A stretch of 64,000 nucleotides of DNA from contig DIUX01000002.1 of assembly GCA_002423185.1 (NCBI GenBank), positions 753,947 through 817,946 of the forward strand, given 5' to 3'. Numbering within the stretch: the stretch's first letter is position 1; every line of letters starts with the position of its first letter. A program made the translations under genes and the position numbers. The DNA comes from Micavibrio sp. UBA6147 (lineage in GTDB: Bacteria; Pseudomonadota; Alphaproteobacteria; Micavibrionales; UBA1664). The notes under the pieces are model-generated. The model did no database searches. It was given only the letters and a program-made list of their open reading frames with translations, and was not told the origin of the DNA. Shown piece after piece: positions 23,207 through 32,401 of the stretch.

Positions 23207-24829
23207 TTAACGACCAACGATGGTCATCGGGTCTTCCGGAAGGATTTCAGCCGTAAGAAGCAAGACAGTCAGGTTGCGACTGCGGCTTGTTCCGCGGTCG
23301 CCGCCAGTCCACAAGCCGCCCGGCGTGCCGGTGTCGTTAGAGCTGTTCTGCTTGCGTTCAAAGCCCGCAAGAACCATTGTTTCGCCGCTGCGAAGCACCG
23401 CGTTTTGCAAGAAACCCGTTGTTTCGATTTCGGGCAATTGAATGACCAGCGCGTCATCGGCGCCGCCGCCGTCTTCGCCGCCTTGGCCGAATGTGGCAAA
23501 GGGTTCTTGCGCATCAGTAATAGCAACGCTGAGGCGCAGCATAATGCGGTCTTTTTCAACAATCCGCGGTAAGGCAATCATGGTCAGGCCTTCGTTCACC
23601 GTGCCGGGTTCGAGCGAAACCTGACCCCCACCGTCACCGGAGGTTGATGACACACGTTCCAAATATGCAATCTGGCGACCGACCTGAAGCGGAGCAGGTT
23701 GGTCAGACAACGTTACAACAGCGCCGGAATGGACGATGGAAATACGGTCGATTTCTTCAGACAGGTTAAGCGAGCTGAAAATATCGTCTTGCGAAGCGGC
23801 GGCGACATAATCGGGGCTGCCCACTTTGTTTCGGCGCAGGACTGTCGTTAAGCCTTCGGCAGAAGACTCGACCGCAAGGAAGTTGTTGCGCAAAATCTGG
23901 GCAACAATTCCGCTCGCGTTGGTTCCGAAGTTATAGTTATTGCTCAACGTCACATTCAAGACCTTGATCGCAACGGAAACACGGCGCAGACGCATCTCGT
24001 TTTGTTTGCTGAGGTAATTTTCAACGCGGCGGACAATTTCAGGCGTTGATGTCACGGTGATGGTGCCGGTGGAGGGCGAGAAGGCCGCCTCGCCAAAACG
24101 GCCGACAATCGTGGTGATGGCGTCTTCGACTTCGTCCCAGATTTCAAGTGTTGTATCATCGCCGAGCTGAAGCTCAGGCAGGGCGCTTGCCCCTTCTGCG
24201 GCGCCACTCTCGATCGATGAGGTGCCGGTCATGGTGGTGGCAAGGGCGTGAAGCATGAAAGTGCGGGTGACTTCAGAGTCAAAACGAATCATCCGTCCGT
24301 CATACGACCAATCGGCGCCGAATGTGTCGCCGATCTGGTCAAGCAGGTTCGATAAACGGCCTTGCCAGACAAAACGACCGCCGGTCACTTCGTCGGCGTC
24401 AACGGGAAGGAAGCGTACAGGCTCGTCTTGACGGGCACGAGCGTTTTGACCCAAAACAGACTGGCCGATTTGGACGCGGATGCCGGTGACGGATTGAATC
24501 ATTTGCGCGGCGCGGTCAAGGCGTACGGGCTCGGTAAAGGTCAAAACAATTGAATTGTCGCGCTGATAGGCGGCTGGCAGCGGATTGCCGTTTAACATCG
24601 GAATGGCGGCCGATCCGTACCAAGGACGGTTGTCAACCACGAGCGGCGTACGGATATTTGGTTTCGGGCTAATCCGTTGCAGGGCTTGATCGGCCTCTTT
24701 TTCGCCGCTCTCAACAGCTTTGTTGACTTGCTCATACTCGGAGCAACCGCTCACCAGTACTGTCATTGTCAAAGCGAGTAACACAACCGTCACGAAGGAA
24801 AAGCTGCGCAAATAAGTCATCATAGCCAT
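23207..24829 (-). CDS. pilN: PilN-like outer-membrane secretin lipoprotein
   Basis: 540 residues. Lipoprotein signal with lipobox LVSG|C29. An N-terminal STN/N0 part (VLTFTEPVRLDRAAQMIQ) is followed by an N1-type domain (TITVTSTPEIVRRVENYLSK) and the secretin barrel (about 300-540) with GQVSLEPGTVNEGLTMIALP and a closing LPEIETTGFLQNAVLRSGET. It forms the outer-membrane ring through which the PilS fibre leaves. R64 PilN is also a lipoprotein secretin. First of the tight pilN-O-P-Q-R-S run. Confidence 0.93.
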   Translation of the reverse strand: MAMMTYLRSFSFVTVVLLALTMTVLVSGCSEYEQVNKAVESGEKEADQALQRISPKPNIRTPLVVDNRPWYGSAAIPMLNGNPLPAAYQRDNSIVLTFTEPVRLDRAAQMIQSVTGIRVQIGQSVLGQNARARQDEPVRFLPVDADEVTGGRFVWQGRLSNLLDQIGDTFGADWSYDGRMIRFDSEVTRTFMLHALATTMTGTSSIESGAAEGASALPELQLGDDTTLEIWDEVEDAITTIVGRFGEAAFSPSTGTITVTSTPEIVRRVENYLSKQNEMRLRRVSVAIKVLNVTLSNNYNFGTNASGIVAQILRNNFLAVESSAEGLTTVLRRNKVGSPDYVAAASQDDIFSSLNLSEEIDRISIVHSGAVVTLSDQPAPLQVGRQIAYLERVSSTSGDGGGQVSLEPGTVNEGLTMIALPRIVEKDRIMLRLSVAITDAQEPFATFGQGGEDGGGADDALVIQLPEIETTGFLQNAVLRSGETMVLAGFERKQNSSNDTGTPGGLWTGGDRGTSRSRNLTVLLLTAEILPEDPMTIVGR

Positions 24830-25189
24830 TTATTTTACCGTTATTTTTGAATGCCGTTTTATCTTTTGTCGTTTTATTATTTGTTTGTGTCGTTATTGTT
24901 CTGGGGTGGCCGGAAACAGCCTAGTGCCAGAAAGTCTAAGGCAAGTCTTACGCCAGCGCAAGAGAAGACACGCATAAAAATACGCAAAATCAGCCCCGTT
25001 TGCCGCGGCTTCGCCACTGCGTTGTTCGCGGCGCGATAAAGGGGTTTTGGCAGTGTTCGGGCTGGGGCTGTGCTTGAAGGGGGCTTAAAAGGCAACCGCA
25101 GGAGATTGGCCTTGTGAGGGTGTTTCTCCACAGATCAAAATAGGAACCGCCCCATGCGGGGCGGCGTAGACGCGAAAAAGGCCGCGGAC
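24830..25189. other. Intergenic region between PilL-like and pilN genes
   Basis: About 360 bases with no supported gene. A GC-rich hairpin (CCGCCCC and GGGGCGG around a short loop at about 25148-25165) lies 25 bases after the PilL stop on the minus strand. It is followed by TTCCTATTTTG rather than a clean T run, so it is at best a weak terminator. The pilN end is AT-rich and could hold an internal promoter. Confidence 0.5.
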
Positions 25190-26926
25190 TTAATCCGTCA
25201 AGCGGCGCGTCTCGATCACCAAAACGGATGGGCCATTTGGCAAATTCGGGTGGAGGCGTCCCAAGGGTCTTGGGTTTGATTCTTCAAGGCCTTTGAGCAA
25301 AACCTGCACCGCTTCTTCAAAATCGCCTTCGATATTGACGGCGGTTGAAATCGGGTAATCATATTCGGATGCCCAGAACAACTCGACCCCCGCTTTGCGT
25401 GTCCATGAATCAAGAACTTCGCGCAGGGTGGATGATTTGGGCGCCGTCCAGTAATTGACGCTGCGGTCGTACAGCTCGGGCGTCACAGGCGAAACGCCGC
25501 CATAGGATTCCGCAGAAATGGGCCCTGTTGCGCCGGTATAAGCCGCAGCGGGACTAAGCAAAGGTGTCGGTGCGCCAGCAGGAGCATAACCGCCATCCAT
25601 CATCGGTGCCGTTGTGGCGGATCCCATGATCGGGGCGGGTGTTTGCATCACGGCGGTTTGGTACAATGAGGCCGGCTCACCATTGCCCGAGGCGTTTTGC
25701 AACAGGCCAGAGCGGGCGTCTTGAGTGATCGGCGTCAAACTTGTTTGCGAGTCATACATAATCGGGCTCATCTGGACTTTGGGGCCTTCCATCGGTGCCC
25801 GCAGGACATTTTGAACCGGCGCCATGCCACCCGTATTCATTGGCTGGGCGTTGCCCGGAATGATATAGGGGTTGGTTTGGGTGATGGTCACGATATTTCC
25901 CTGAACGCGGGCTTCGAGGCCGTGAGGCGCCAAAACAGTCGCCAAAACATCGTTCCAAGGCCGACCGCCTTGCCATGACATCATCATGTTGGTCGGAACG
26001 CCGGCCTCAAAGGCAAGGCCATATCCTTCCGGAATGATTTGCTTGATGGCGGTCATCATCGGAAGGTCGGATCCAAAGCCAACAGCCAACGGGTATTCGC
26101 TCGCCGGTGATTGGGGCTGGATCGGGGTATAATTGCTCGACATCGCGTTCGATGGCGCCATCATCGGGCTGACCGGCAAGTTGGCGGTGGGCATGGCGCT
26201 CTCGTCAACATAAGGGCTGTGCGCCGGATTGGAATTTTGTGGCGTACGGTTATAGGGGGACGGGGCGAGGTTGCCCTGACCCGCATAGGTCGGTACAAAA
26301 TCAATCGATGATGAGGGCTGTTGCACTTGCATTGTTGGTGCTGTGGGCTGCGCATAGGCTGTGTCTTGCTGCATTGGCATCGCTGTCCCCGTCATGTCAT
26401 TCATCGCGGGGGCTTGTTGCGCGGCCTGACGGGATGGCGGAACACGGCGCGGCGTGATCGGGGTCGGACCGGCCTGTACGTTCATATTGACGCCGGAGTT
26501 TTGATCCATAACAGGGGGGTATGAAGGTGAATATGAAGGGGTTGCGGTGCTGGCATACGGGTTCGGCGCCATAGAAGGCTGCGCGGTATTGCCGCCATAA
26601 TTTTGCGTATCGTTCATGGCGGGGTTCATGGACGGGGCATCGTCAAAATAAATTTCGGGGGCTTTGCCATAGCGTTCTTCGCCATTGTTCAAAGGCTCCA
26701 TCGCGATATAAGGCACGGTTGCGCTGGGCGGCGGGGCAAGCTCAACCGACGGGGCGGGAACTTGCGGCATGGCTTGCGGCATCATAGGAGCCTGCGCAGA
26801 GGGTTTTTCAACATTCACCGGCGACGTCCACTGAAACCCAGCATAAGCCGGAGCAACAAAGGCCGCCAAGGCCGTAGTTGTGGACATCATGCCGACAAGG
26901 AGCACATACCGCGTTGTTTTATACAT
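25190..26926 (-). CDS. PilL/TcpQ-like thin-pilus protein
   Basis: 578 residues with a signal peptide (cut expected after APAYA). Residues 30-270 are a long linker rich in Pro, Ala, Met and Gln. Two small alpha-beta modules follow: one at about 275-350 (LPMMTAIKQIIPEGYGLAFE ... NVLATVLAPHGLEARVQG-type order) and one at about 490-575 (STLREVLDSWTRKAGVELFW, FEEAVQVLLKGLEE). The second matches the TcpQ C-terminal domain found in PilL and TcpQ, and both resemble the N0 modules of secretins. These proteins assist the secretin. Position before pilN agrees with R64 pilL; pilM is not seen. Confidence 0.8.
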   Translation of the reverse strand: MYKTTRYVLLVGMMSTTTALAAFVAPAYAGFQWTSPVNVEKPSAQAPMMPQAMPQVPAPSVELAPPPSATVPYIAMEPLNNGEERYGKAPEIYFDDAPSMNPAMNDTQNYGGNTAQPSMAPNPYASTATPSYSPSYPPVMDQNSGVNMNVQAGPTPITPRRVPPSRQAAQQAPAMNDMTGTAMPMQQDTAYAQPTAPTMQVQQPSSSIDFVPTYAGQGNLAPSPYNRTPQNSNPAHSPYVDESAMPTANLPVSPMMAPSNAMSSNYTPIQPQSPASEYPLAVGFGSDLPMMTAIKQIIPEGYGLAFEAGVPTNMMMSWQGGRPWNDVLATVLAPHGLEARVQGNIVTITQTNPYIIPGNAQPMNTGGMAPVQNVLRAPMEGPKVQMSPIMYDSQTSLTPITQDARSGLLQNASGNGEPASLYQTAVMQTPAPIMGSATTAPMMDGGYAPAGAPTPLLSPAAAYTGATGPISAESYGGVSPVTPELYDRSVNYWTAPKSSTLREVLDSWTRKAGVELFWASEYDYPISTAVNIEGDFEEAVQVLLKGLEESNPRPLGRLHPNLPNGPSVLVIETRRLTD

Positions 26927-26932
26927 CGTTTT

Positions 26933-27169
26933 TTACCGTTTATTATGAGAGCGATTCAATATAATCATCGCCATAGCACACTCGGCACCGGCAATGCAAA
27001 CAAGAATAATCAGCCAAGCTATAAATGACAAGACTGATCTTGTCCAGACGCGCCTCAATAATTCTGTAAAATAACGGGCACCGTATTGCTGTGAAATTAT
27101 CCGTGATCTGTGCGGTGGCGGCTTGCGGGCGGTTATGCTGTCGCGTTCCATCGCGCATGAAGAAAACAT
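26933..27169 (-). CDS. Possible small membrane protein
   Basis: A 78-codon frame ending seven bases before the PilL-like start. It has a basic N-terminus and one hydrophobic stretch (VLSFIAWLIILVCIAGAECA) followed by MAMIILNRSHNKR. No ribosome site stands out and no family is recognised. An overlapping frame of similar length (26943-27203) lacks membrane character. It is included because this 330-base gap in an otherwise dense operon would otherwise be empty; it may not be a gene. Confidence 0.28.
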   Translation of the reverse strand: MFSSCAMERDSITARKPPPHRSRIISQQYGARYFTELLRRVWTRSVLSFIAWLIILVCIAGAECAMAMIILNRSHNKR

Positions 27170-27259
27170 GTGCAAAACCTTGCGCCATATGTTTATGCCG
27201 CACTGCGTCGTGTGGTTGGGGCGTGTAGTGGCTGAGGAATTGAAGGGGGATGGCGGTCT

Positions 27260-27553
27260 TTAGCGTCCGTAATCGGTGAGCTTACGTTTACGAATCCACA
27301 GCCATGCCGGACGTTTGGTGCCCAAGACCCAAGAGCGCAGTGCACGCAAGGCGGAATCAAAGGTGAGGCCTTTGCGTTCCAGCAACCAAAACAAAAACAT
27401 CACAAAACAAGCCGCGCAAAACGTCCACAGCCGCATATGGATCAAAAACAGGAACAAAAACGCCGATGCCCGCGCGTCCACGGCAAAAAACCGTGCCGGA
27501 CGCATCGAGTTGCGCCAGTGCCAGTCGCCGACTGTTTCAATATCACTCGCCAT
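27260..27553 (-). CDS. icmT: IcmT-like (TraK-type) inner-membrane protein
   Basis: 97 residues. The sequence WHWRNSMRPARFFAVDARA followed by FLFLFLIHMRLWTFCAACF and FWLLERKGLTFDSALRALRS fits the small IcmT family (WR near the start, ARFF-DARA, LLFLLHIRWWT, FFxLLERFG) almost throughout. IcmT is an inner-membrane part of type IVB systems. It follows dotB as traK follows traJ in R64. About 170 bases separate it from dotB. Confidence 0.85.
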   Translation of the reverse strand: MASDIETVGDWHWRNSMRPARFFAVDARASAFLFLFLIHMRLWTFCAACFVMFLFWLLERKGLTFDSALRALRSWVLGTKRPAWLWIRKRKLTDYGR

Positions 27554-27722
27554 AGGTGCTGCGCGTTCTTTCGGTTTATTCTGTTTAAGGGCTTATATCG
27601 CCTTGAGTCACATGCTTGAGCCAATGGGCGGGCAAGCAAGGAAGCAAGACATCCATCATACCTTATTGAGGCATGTTCAGGCAATATTTCTCGGATAATC
27701 TTTTGTGGCGCGTCATAAGACG

Positions 27723-28883
27723 CTAGCCCGAGCCGCCGCCTTGGGTGAGCATTAAATACCAGCGGCGCTCAATCAGGCCGGCTTCGAAGGCGATGGTGGC
27801 GGATTTGTTCATGGTCTGGCCATAGCTTGAGATCATGCGCTGAACCTCTGATGACCATTCGTTAAAATCCATGTCGAGGAGTTTTTCCCGCACCGCATCG
27901 TCAAACCGCATCCATTCGCGCACACCAAGACGCCCGCCGCCGATTTTGGGGACGAGGGCTTGGGTCACGATCATCCGCATGGTTTCCATGAGGGCATAAG
28001 CGCGTTCGGCGCGTTCGGCCGGTTCAAACGCCGAAATCATCCGGCGGATTGTGGCGGCAACGCCGGTTGTGTGGGTTGTGGTGTACACGGCGTGACCCGT
28101 CTGTCCGGCCTCAATGGCGGCGGAGATGGTTTCACGGTCACGCGCCTCACCGACAAGGATAATATTCGGCTTACGGCGCAGGGCGTTCCGCACCCCATGG
28201 GCGAAGTCCTTGACGTGGCGCGGAATCTCGGTTTGCGCCACGAGGGAGTGCGGGCTGTGAATCGTGTCATAGGTATATTCGATCGGCGCTTCATAGGTCA
28301 GCATCTTGCCGCATCCATGAAGCTGTTCCAGCAACATACGGTTGCCGGCGGCGAGCAAGGTTGACTTCCCCGACCCTGTCGGGCCGGTAATCACCACCAT
28401 GCCTTGGCGCGGCGCCCAATTGGCGATGATGTCTTCTTCGATATTGAGTTGTGCCATGGTCGGCGGTTCGGTCGGCAAAACCCGCATGGTGATCTGCGCC
28501 GCATCGCGCCCACGCGACAAAATAGCGGTGATGTTCACACGAAAGCGATAGCGCGTATAGCGGTCGGGGCGAATCTCATACGACACGTCAAGGTCATCAC
28601 CACTGGCAAGGCGTGCCTGCGCCTCCGGCCCGTAAATACGGGTCAGGAACACCGCCATATCGGCCGAATCGATCGGACGGTATGTGGCGGGATAGAGCTT
28701 GCCACTGAGTTCGTTATAGATTTTGCGGTCTGTTTGGATGCTGATATCCGAGGAGTTTTTAAGCACGCACCACAGCAAAAAAGGGTCAACATTTTCCTCA
28801 CGGAAGCGAACGGGTTCGTCCGGCCATGTTTCGGCAATGTTATTCGCCCCTTTAAGAAGGCTTATCGGTCTGCGGGCTTCCAT
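27723..28883 (-). CDS. dotB: DotB-like (TraJ-type) secretion ATPase
   Basis: 386 residues. Walker A GPTGSGKST (about 165-173), Asp box (YEAPIEYTYD), Walker B ILVGEARD (about 234-241) and His box (GQTGHAVYTTTHTTG) mark a PilT/VirB11-type hexameric ATPase. DotB supplies energy to Dot/Icm systems. It is distinct from the PilQ ATPase further down: no tetracysteine site and a PilT-like length. The start overlaps the end of dotC by 22 bases, which suggests coupled translation. Confidence 0.92.
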   Translation of the reverse strand: MEARRPISLLKGANNIAETWPDEPVRFREENVDPFLLWCVLKNSSDISIQTDRKIYNELSGKLYPATYRPIDSADMAVFLTRIYGPEAQARLASGDDLDVSYEIRPDRYTRYRFRVNITAILSRGRDAAQITMRVLPTEPPTMAQLNIEEDIIANWAPRQGMVVITGPTGSGKSTLLAAGNRMLLEQLHGCGKMLTYEAPIEYTYDTIHSPHSLVAQTEIPRHVKDFAHGVRNALRRKPNIILVGEARDRETISAAIEAGQTGHAVYTTTHTTGVAATIRRMISAFEPAERAERAYALMETMRMIVTQALVPKIGGGRLGVREWMRFDDAVREKLLDMDFNEWSSEVQRMISSYGQTMNKSATIAFEAGLIERRWYLMLTQGGGSG

Positions 28884-29857
28884 TCGAATGCATCGGGTTG
28901 GAGTTGAGAAGGACCGGTAATTTGTACGGCGCGGTCGCCCACGCGCATTTCATCACCCCCACCCGTCACGCCGCGATCGACTTCGAGCGCGAATGGCGGG
29001 CTGATGATCCCTTGGGTCAGGAGCATCCGGTATTGTACCATACCATTAAATTCGGCGGTTAGTCGATTAAGATCTGCTTGGAAAATTTCATCGGCTTGAC
29101 GGCGGCCTTCATCCCATCCTTCTTGGACAAGGCGGTTCCATTCTTTGCGTTCTTTGTCATCCTTGGGATACAGGATGGCGGGGGGGAATTGAACCTTGCC
29201 CCAATCGCGCTCAAGATAGCTGCGCCAGTTGCGCGGTGTGGTGACGATTCGGGCGCGTTTATTGATGTTGAAAATGCGGTCGGCAACGGCGGCGGTCTGG
29301 CCTTCGTCTTCGATATTCAGAGTGTCCATCGCCTCATACACAATCGGCGGCTCAATCAACAAGCCGGATGGCGCAGTGATGAGGAGCTGACGAAAATCAA
29401 AGACCTGATCCATATAGCGTTCGCGCTCATCCAGCGTTTGGCGGATTTCCCAAGTACGGCTGGCCAGCCCTGCCCGTGCTCCAAGCGACATAGCGGCTTC
29501 ACGCAGGGCATGAAGGCGGATTTCCAGCTTTTCGTATTGCATGTTTTCGTCATCATCGCCGTATAACGCGACAGACGGGCTGTATTTAAGGTTTTGCAAG
29601 CTGTTGAGGTCTGGCGGTGCCTCAGGCGCTGGGTTGCTCACTTGCGCCAAGGCCGGAAAACTCACCGAAAAACCGCCCAACGTTACCACCGCAATGGTCG
29701 CAAAAATGGCGGGTGTCATACGAATCGCGTGTCCGTTTGTTTTGCGAATCGCGCGCCCAAATTGAAGGCAACCCTCAAACGCAGGGCGCACCAAGCAACG
29801 CAATGATGATGAAAAATACGGGCGCGAAGATGACATCCATCCGGTGCTGGTGGTCAT
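28862..29857 (-). CDS. dotC: DotC-like (TraI-type) outer-membrane core protein
   Basis: 331 residues if the first ATG is used. The mature part follows the DotC pattern closely: RLHALREAAMSLGARAGLAS, then FDFRQLLI, LLIEPPIVYEAMDT, ARIVTTPRNWRSYL, EWNRLVQEGWDEGRRQAD and GVTGGGDEMRVGDRAVQIT. DotC works with DotD to place DotH in the outer membrane. Legionella DotC is a lipoprotein, but here the hydrophobic segment (about 49-72, ending FPALAQ) has no lipobox Cys. Met47 (29719) would give a normal 26-residue signal peptide; the first Met has AAGGGGCGGA upstream and is 20 bases from dotD. Confidence 0.9.
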   Translation of the reverse strand: MTTSTGWMSSSRPYFSSSLRCLVRPAFEGCLQFGRAIRKTNGHAIRMTPAIFATIAVVTLGGFSVSFPALAQVSNPAPEAPPDLNSLQNLKYSPSVALYGDDDENMQYEKLEIRLHALREAAMSLGARAGLASRTWEIRQTLDERERYMDQVFDFRQLLITAPSGLLIEPPIVYEAMDTLNIEDEGQTAAVADRIFNINKRARIVTTPRNWRSYLERDWGKVQFPPAILYPKDDKERKEWNRLVQEGWDEGRRQADEIFQADLNRLTAEFNGMVQYRMLLTQGIISPPFALEVDRGVTGGGDEMRVGDRAVQITGPSQLQPDAFEWKPADR

Positions 29858-29876
29858 GATTTTCTATCCGCCCCTT

Positions 29877-30398
29877 CTATCCGCTTTTGCCGCCGATAGT
29901 CGGTGCGTATTGAAGTTCGATAACACGGCGAACAGCGTCAACTTTAAGGTCGGCGCGCTTGCCCATTTGCAGGCCAATATCGCGCAAAACATCAATGATT
30001 TGCTTGTTCGTGGCATCGACCGACACGACAACCGGCGCGGCAGGCTTGTCACCCAACATCAGGAATTGGTACCCCGTTTTTTTGGCGATTTCGGCGGCCA
30101 AGGGCTCAACTGGTCCGACCCATTGAACCGTCATACCGCGGCGAAGCTCCGCCGGCGCATTCGGGATGGTGGAAACGGCGGCTTGTGGTGTGCGGTGCTG
30201 TTCAACCGATGCGAGGGTTTCAAGCGCTTTTGACGCCTTTCCCGCAGCATCGGCAAGCATCAGCGACACCGAATCGGGTTCGGCGACTAATTGTGGTTTG
30301 CTCACCTGCAACGGGTGCGAACAGGCGCCGAGCATAAGCACAGCGACGCATAAACACGCCAGATTCAGTTTGTTTTTATCTTTTTTATAAATAGCCAT
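29877..30398 (-). CDS. dotD: DotD-like (TraH-type) outer-membrane lipoprotein
   Basis: 173 residues. Lipoprotein signal with lipobox LMLGA|C26. The C-terminal half (about 95-165) is an N0-like domain: MTVQWVGPVEPLAAEIAKKT, YQFLMLGDKP, VDATNKQIIDVLRDIGLQMG. This is the DotD fold, related to secretin N0 domains. It partners DotC and DotH. Met at 30404 is also possible; the longer frame to 30461 would bury the signal peptide and is rejected. Confidence 0.9.
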   Translation of the reverse strand: MAIYKKDKNKLNLACLCVAVLMLGACSHPLQVSKPQLVAEPDSVSLMLADAAGKASKALETLASVEQHRTPQAAVSTIPNAPAELRRGMTVQWVGPVEPLAAEIAKKTGYQFLMLGDKPAAPVVVSVDATNKQIIDVLRDIGLQMGKRADLKVDAVRRVIELQYAPTIGGKSG

Positions 30399-30525
30399 TA
30401 TCATAAGAATCAGGTCCCTAAAGACCTGCACCCAATTACCTCTTTGCCTTCGTCGTAACACAATATTTTTTTAACGCAAGCTCGTCCAGCATTTTATTCT
30501 TGTTTTTATGATTTTTCGTAAAAAA

Positions 30526-31005
30526 TCATTGTTTTAAATGCAGATCGGCGACTTTTGTTTCTGTTTTAAGGGCGACATTTTCTTGTGCCGTGTCCTTCTT
30601 TTTAATCAATCCGTTGCGGCGCATGGCGCTGATGACCTTGCGCTTATAATTCGACCCGATGGACGGGGTGCGGGAATGGTAATAGGCAATGGCGCGCCCC
30701 AGCGACCCTGTTTCATCAAGATTGGTGCGCAAAATCCACGCCGACACATTCACATTCGTACACGAATCATCACGAATCAGGCGAAACGCTCGTTGTTCAG
30801 AAATTTTCCAATGCTTGGCGAGAACCGGAACCCATAATGTGTTGATTTGCATCGGCCCCAGATCATAGGTGCCGTTTTTATTCGGGCCGACCATTTGCCC
30901 GACTTTTCCGCCTTCAACTTGGTAAATACCGTACAAGACCGCCGGTGGCACTTGATAACTCTGTGCCGCGATCATAAGACAGGCTGCGAAAACTTGGTTA
31001 AGCAT
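30526..31005 (-). CDS. Lytic transglycosylase (PilT/VirB1-like)
   Basis: 159 residues. An SLT-type fold with catalytic Glu31 in YQVEGGKVG, then DLGPMQINTLWVPVL and the closing AIAYYHSRTP. The N-terminus is weakly hydrophobic (VFAACLMIAAQSYQ) and only doubtfully a signal. Such enzymes open peptidoglycan for conjugation machines and pili; R64 PilT and VirB1 are examples. It lies just upstream of dotD and 12 bases after the unknown 398-residue gene. The PilT name follows R64 usage and has nothing to do with the twitching ATPase. Confidence 0.88.
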   Translation of the reverse strand: MLNQVFAACLMIAAQSYQVPPAVLYGIYQVEGGKVGQMVGPNKNGTYDLGPMQINTLWVPVLAKHWKISEQRAFRLIRDDSCTNVNVSAWILRTNLDETGSLGRAIAYYHSRTPSIGSNYKRKVISAMRRNGLIKKKDTAQENVALKTETKVADLHLKQ

Positions 31006-31017
31006 AATGAATTGACC

Positions 31018-32214
31018 TTACGTTCCCGATTTCTTTTTGTCGTCATCCGAAGGACCAGAGAAAAAGGACATCGGGTTAAATCCGGCAGGTGCAGCGGGCG
31101 GTGCCGACATCTCGCCTTTGTCTTTGTCTTTGGGTTCGGCTTTGGCGCTTGCCGTCGCGGCGCGGTCTTTACCCGAAGCCGCGGCACCGGAGGCCAGACC
31201 AACAGGCGCCGAACCGAGCGCGGGAGCGGGCTTTGCGCTCTTTCTATCTTCGCCTTGTCCGGTAAAATAATCGTTAACAAAGCCCAAAACGGCACGCAGC
31301 AACGTGATCCGCGAATCAAAGCTTTCCCACACCCGCGCCAAGGCGCCGCGCATTTTTTCATCGTCAATGGCGGGGGCGTTGCCGCTCAGCACATCGCCGC
31401 CGGCTTTATGAACCAAAGTGTTCATCTCCGCTTCATAACACAGGGTGAGAAGCTGGGCACTGGCCTTCAAGATGCTCATTTTCTGAAGCGTTAAATCGCG
31501 GGTTTTCATGTCCTGACCAAAGGCGCGCATAAGGCTGTCGACCCGTTTGCCGAGGTCGTCCAGAATCTCGGTAATCAGGCTTTTTTGATTGCGGCCAAAG
31601 GCAAACCGGCCGATGGTTTGCACCAGCGGCACAACCGCATCAAGGCACTGCACGAGTAAATCTTCGTCTTTCGCGCCGCGGGCTTTCATCTGGTCGTCCG
31701 ATGAAAAATAATCGGCAAATGACAGAACGGATTCAAAGGATGATGTAATTTTCGGAATATCGCCATCATCCGGCACGCGCGCCATAAGGGCGTATTGATG
31801 CGCGATCATCAAGGTTGAAATCGCGGCAAGGTCGAGGCGGTGGCGTTCATCGGAAGTCGGGGGAAGTTCAAGTTTCTCCGTCAAGGCGGTGCTGAGGGAT
31901 ACCGACCGATTAAGAAGGGACGCCAATGTTGTGGCATAGATTACAGAATCGTCTTGCCCAGAGAGCTGGCCTGCGGGGCTGCCTTCAACCTCGTGCCATA
32001 AACGCACGGCGGTAATCGCATTGACCAAGGGAACGCCAAGGCGCTCGAATAAGTGAATAAGGGCATCATTTTTGTTGGGAACCTGCCCAGTGCTTGATCC
32101 GGCGCTTGCTCCAGAATTCGCCCCGGAACTTGCCCCAGAACTCGATTGTCCGGACGCAACGGTCGATCCGATGCCGACATGATGGGCGGAGTCTGAGTTT
32201 TGCTGTATCGTCAT
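31018..32214 (-). CDS. Unknown secretion-operon protein, 398 residues
   Basis: I do not recognise this family. There is no signal peptide or membrane helix. Residues 1-45 are Ser/Gly/Ala-rich low complexity; about 50-310 are helical (HLFERLGVPLVNAITAVRLW; LVQTIGRFAFGRN; LLRAVLGFVNDYF); about 320-398 are a charged Lys/Asp/Pro/Ala tail ending PSDDDKKKSGT. It is probably cytoplasmic. It is second in the block headed by the DsbC/G-like gene, and lies where R64 has traE-traG, which I cannot match to it. ATG 32214 is chosen over a GTG four codons upstream. Confidence 0.8.
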   Translation of the reverse strand: MTIQQNSDSAHHVGIGSTVASGQSSSGASSGANSGASAGSSTGQVPNKNDALIHLFERLGVPLVNAITAVRLWHEVEGSPAGQLSGQDDSVIYATTLASLLNRSVSLSTALTEKLELPPTSDERHRLDLAAISTLMIAHQYALMARVPDDGDIPKITSSFESVLSFADYFSSDDQMKARGAKDEDLLVQCLDAVVPLVQTIGRFAFGRNQKSLITEILDDLGKRVDSLMRAFGQDMKTRDLTLQKMSILKASAQLLTLCYEAEMNTLVHKAGGDVLSGNAPAIDDEKMRGALARVWESFDSRITLLRAVLGFVNDYFTGQGEDRKSAKPAPALGSAPVGLASGAAASGKDRAATASAKAEPKDKDKGEMSAPPAAPAGFNPMSFFSGPSDDDKKKSGT

Positions 32215-32401
32215 ATCCAAACGCACCCTTGGGCAGTGTGGGCGTCTTGCGCGGCTATTATTCCTGCCTTGCGAGGGCGAAAGAGGCTGCGAAAGAAGTT
32301 TTTCGCGGTTTTTCTTTCGTCATCTGGGGCAGGCAATCCTGCAAAAATCCCGTTAACACCACCGTTTATTGTCATTATGTTTAATGTTTGGTTCGACCGA
32401 T

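Noticed and set aside
26943..27203. Alternative 86-codon minus-strand frame before the PilL-like gene
   Set aside because: Overlaps a frame with better membrane-protein character and has no ribosome site or family likeness.
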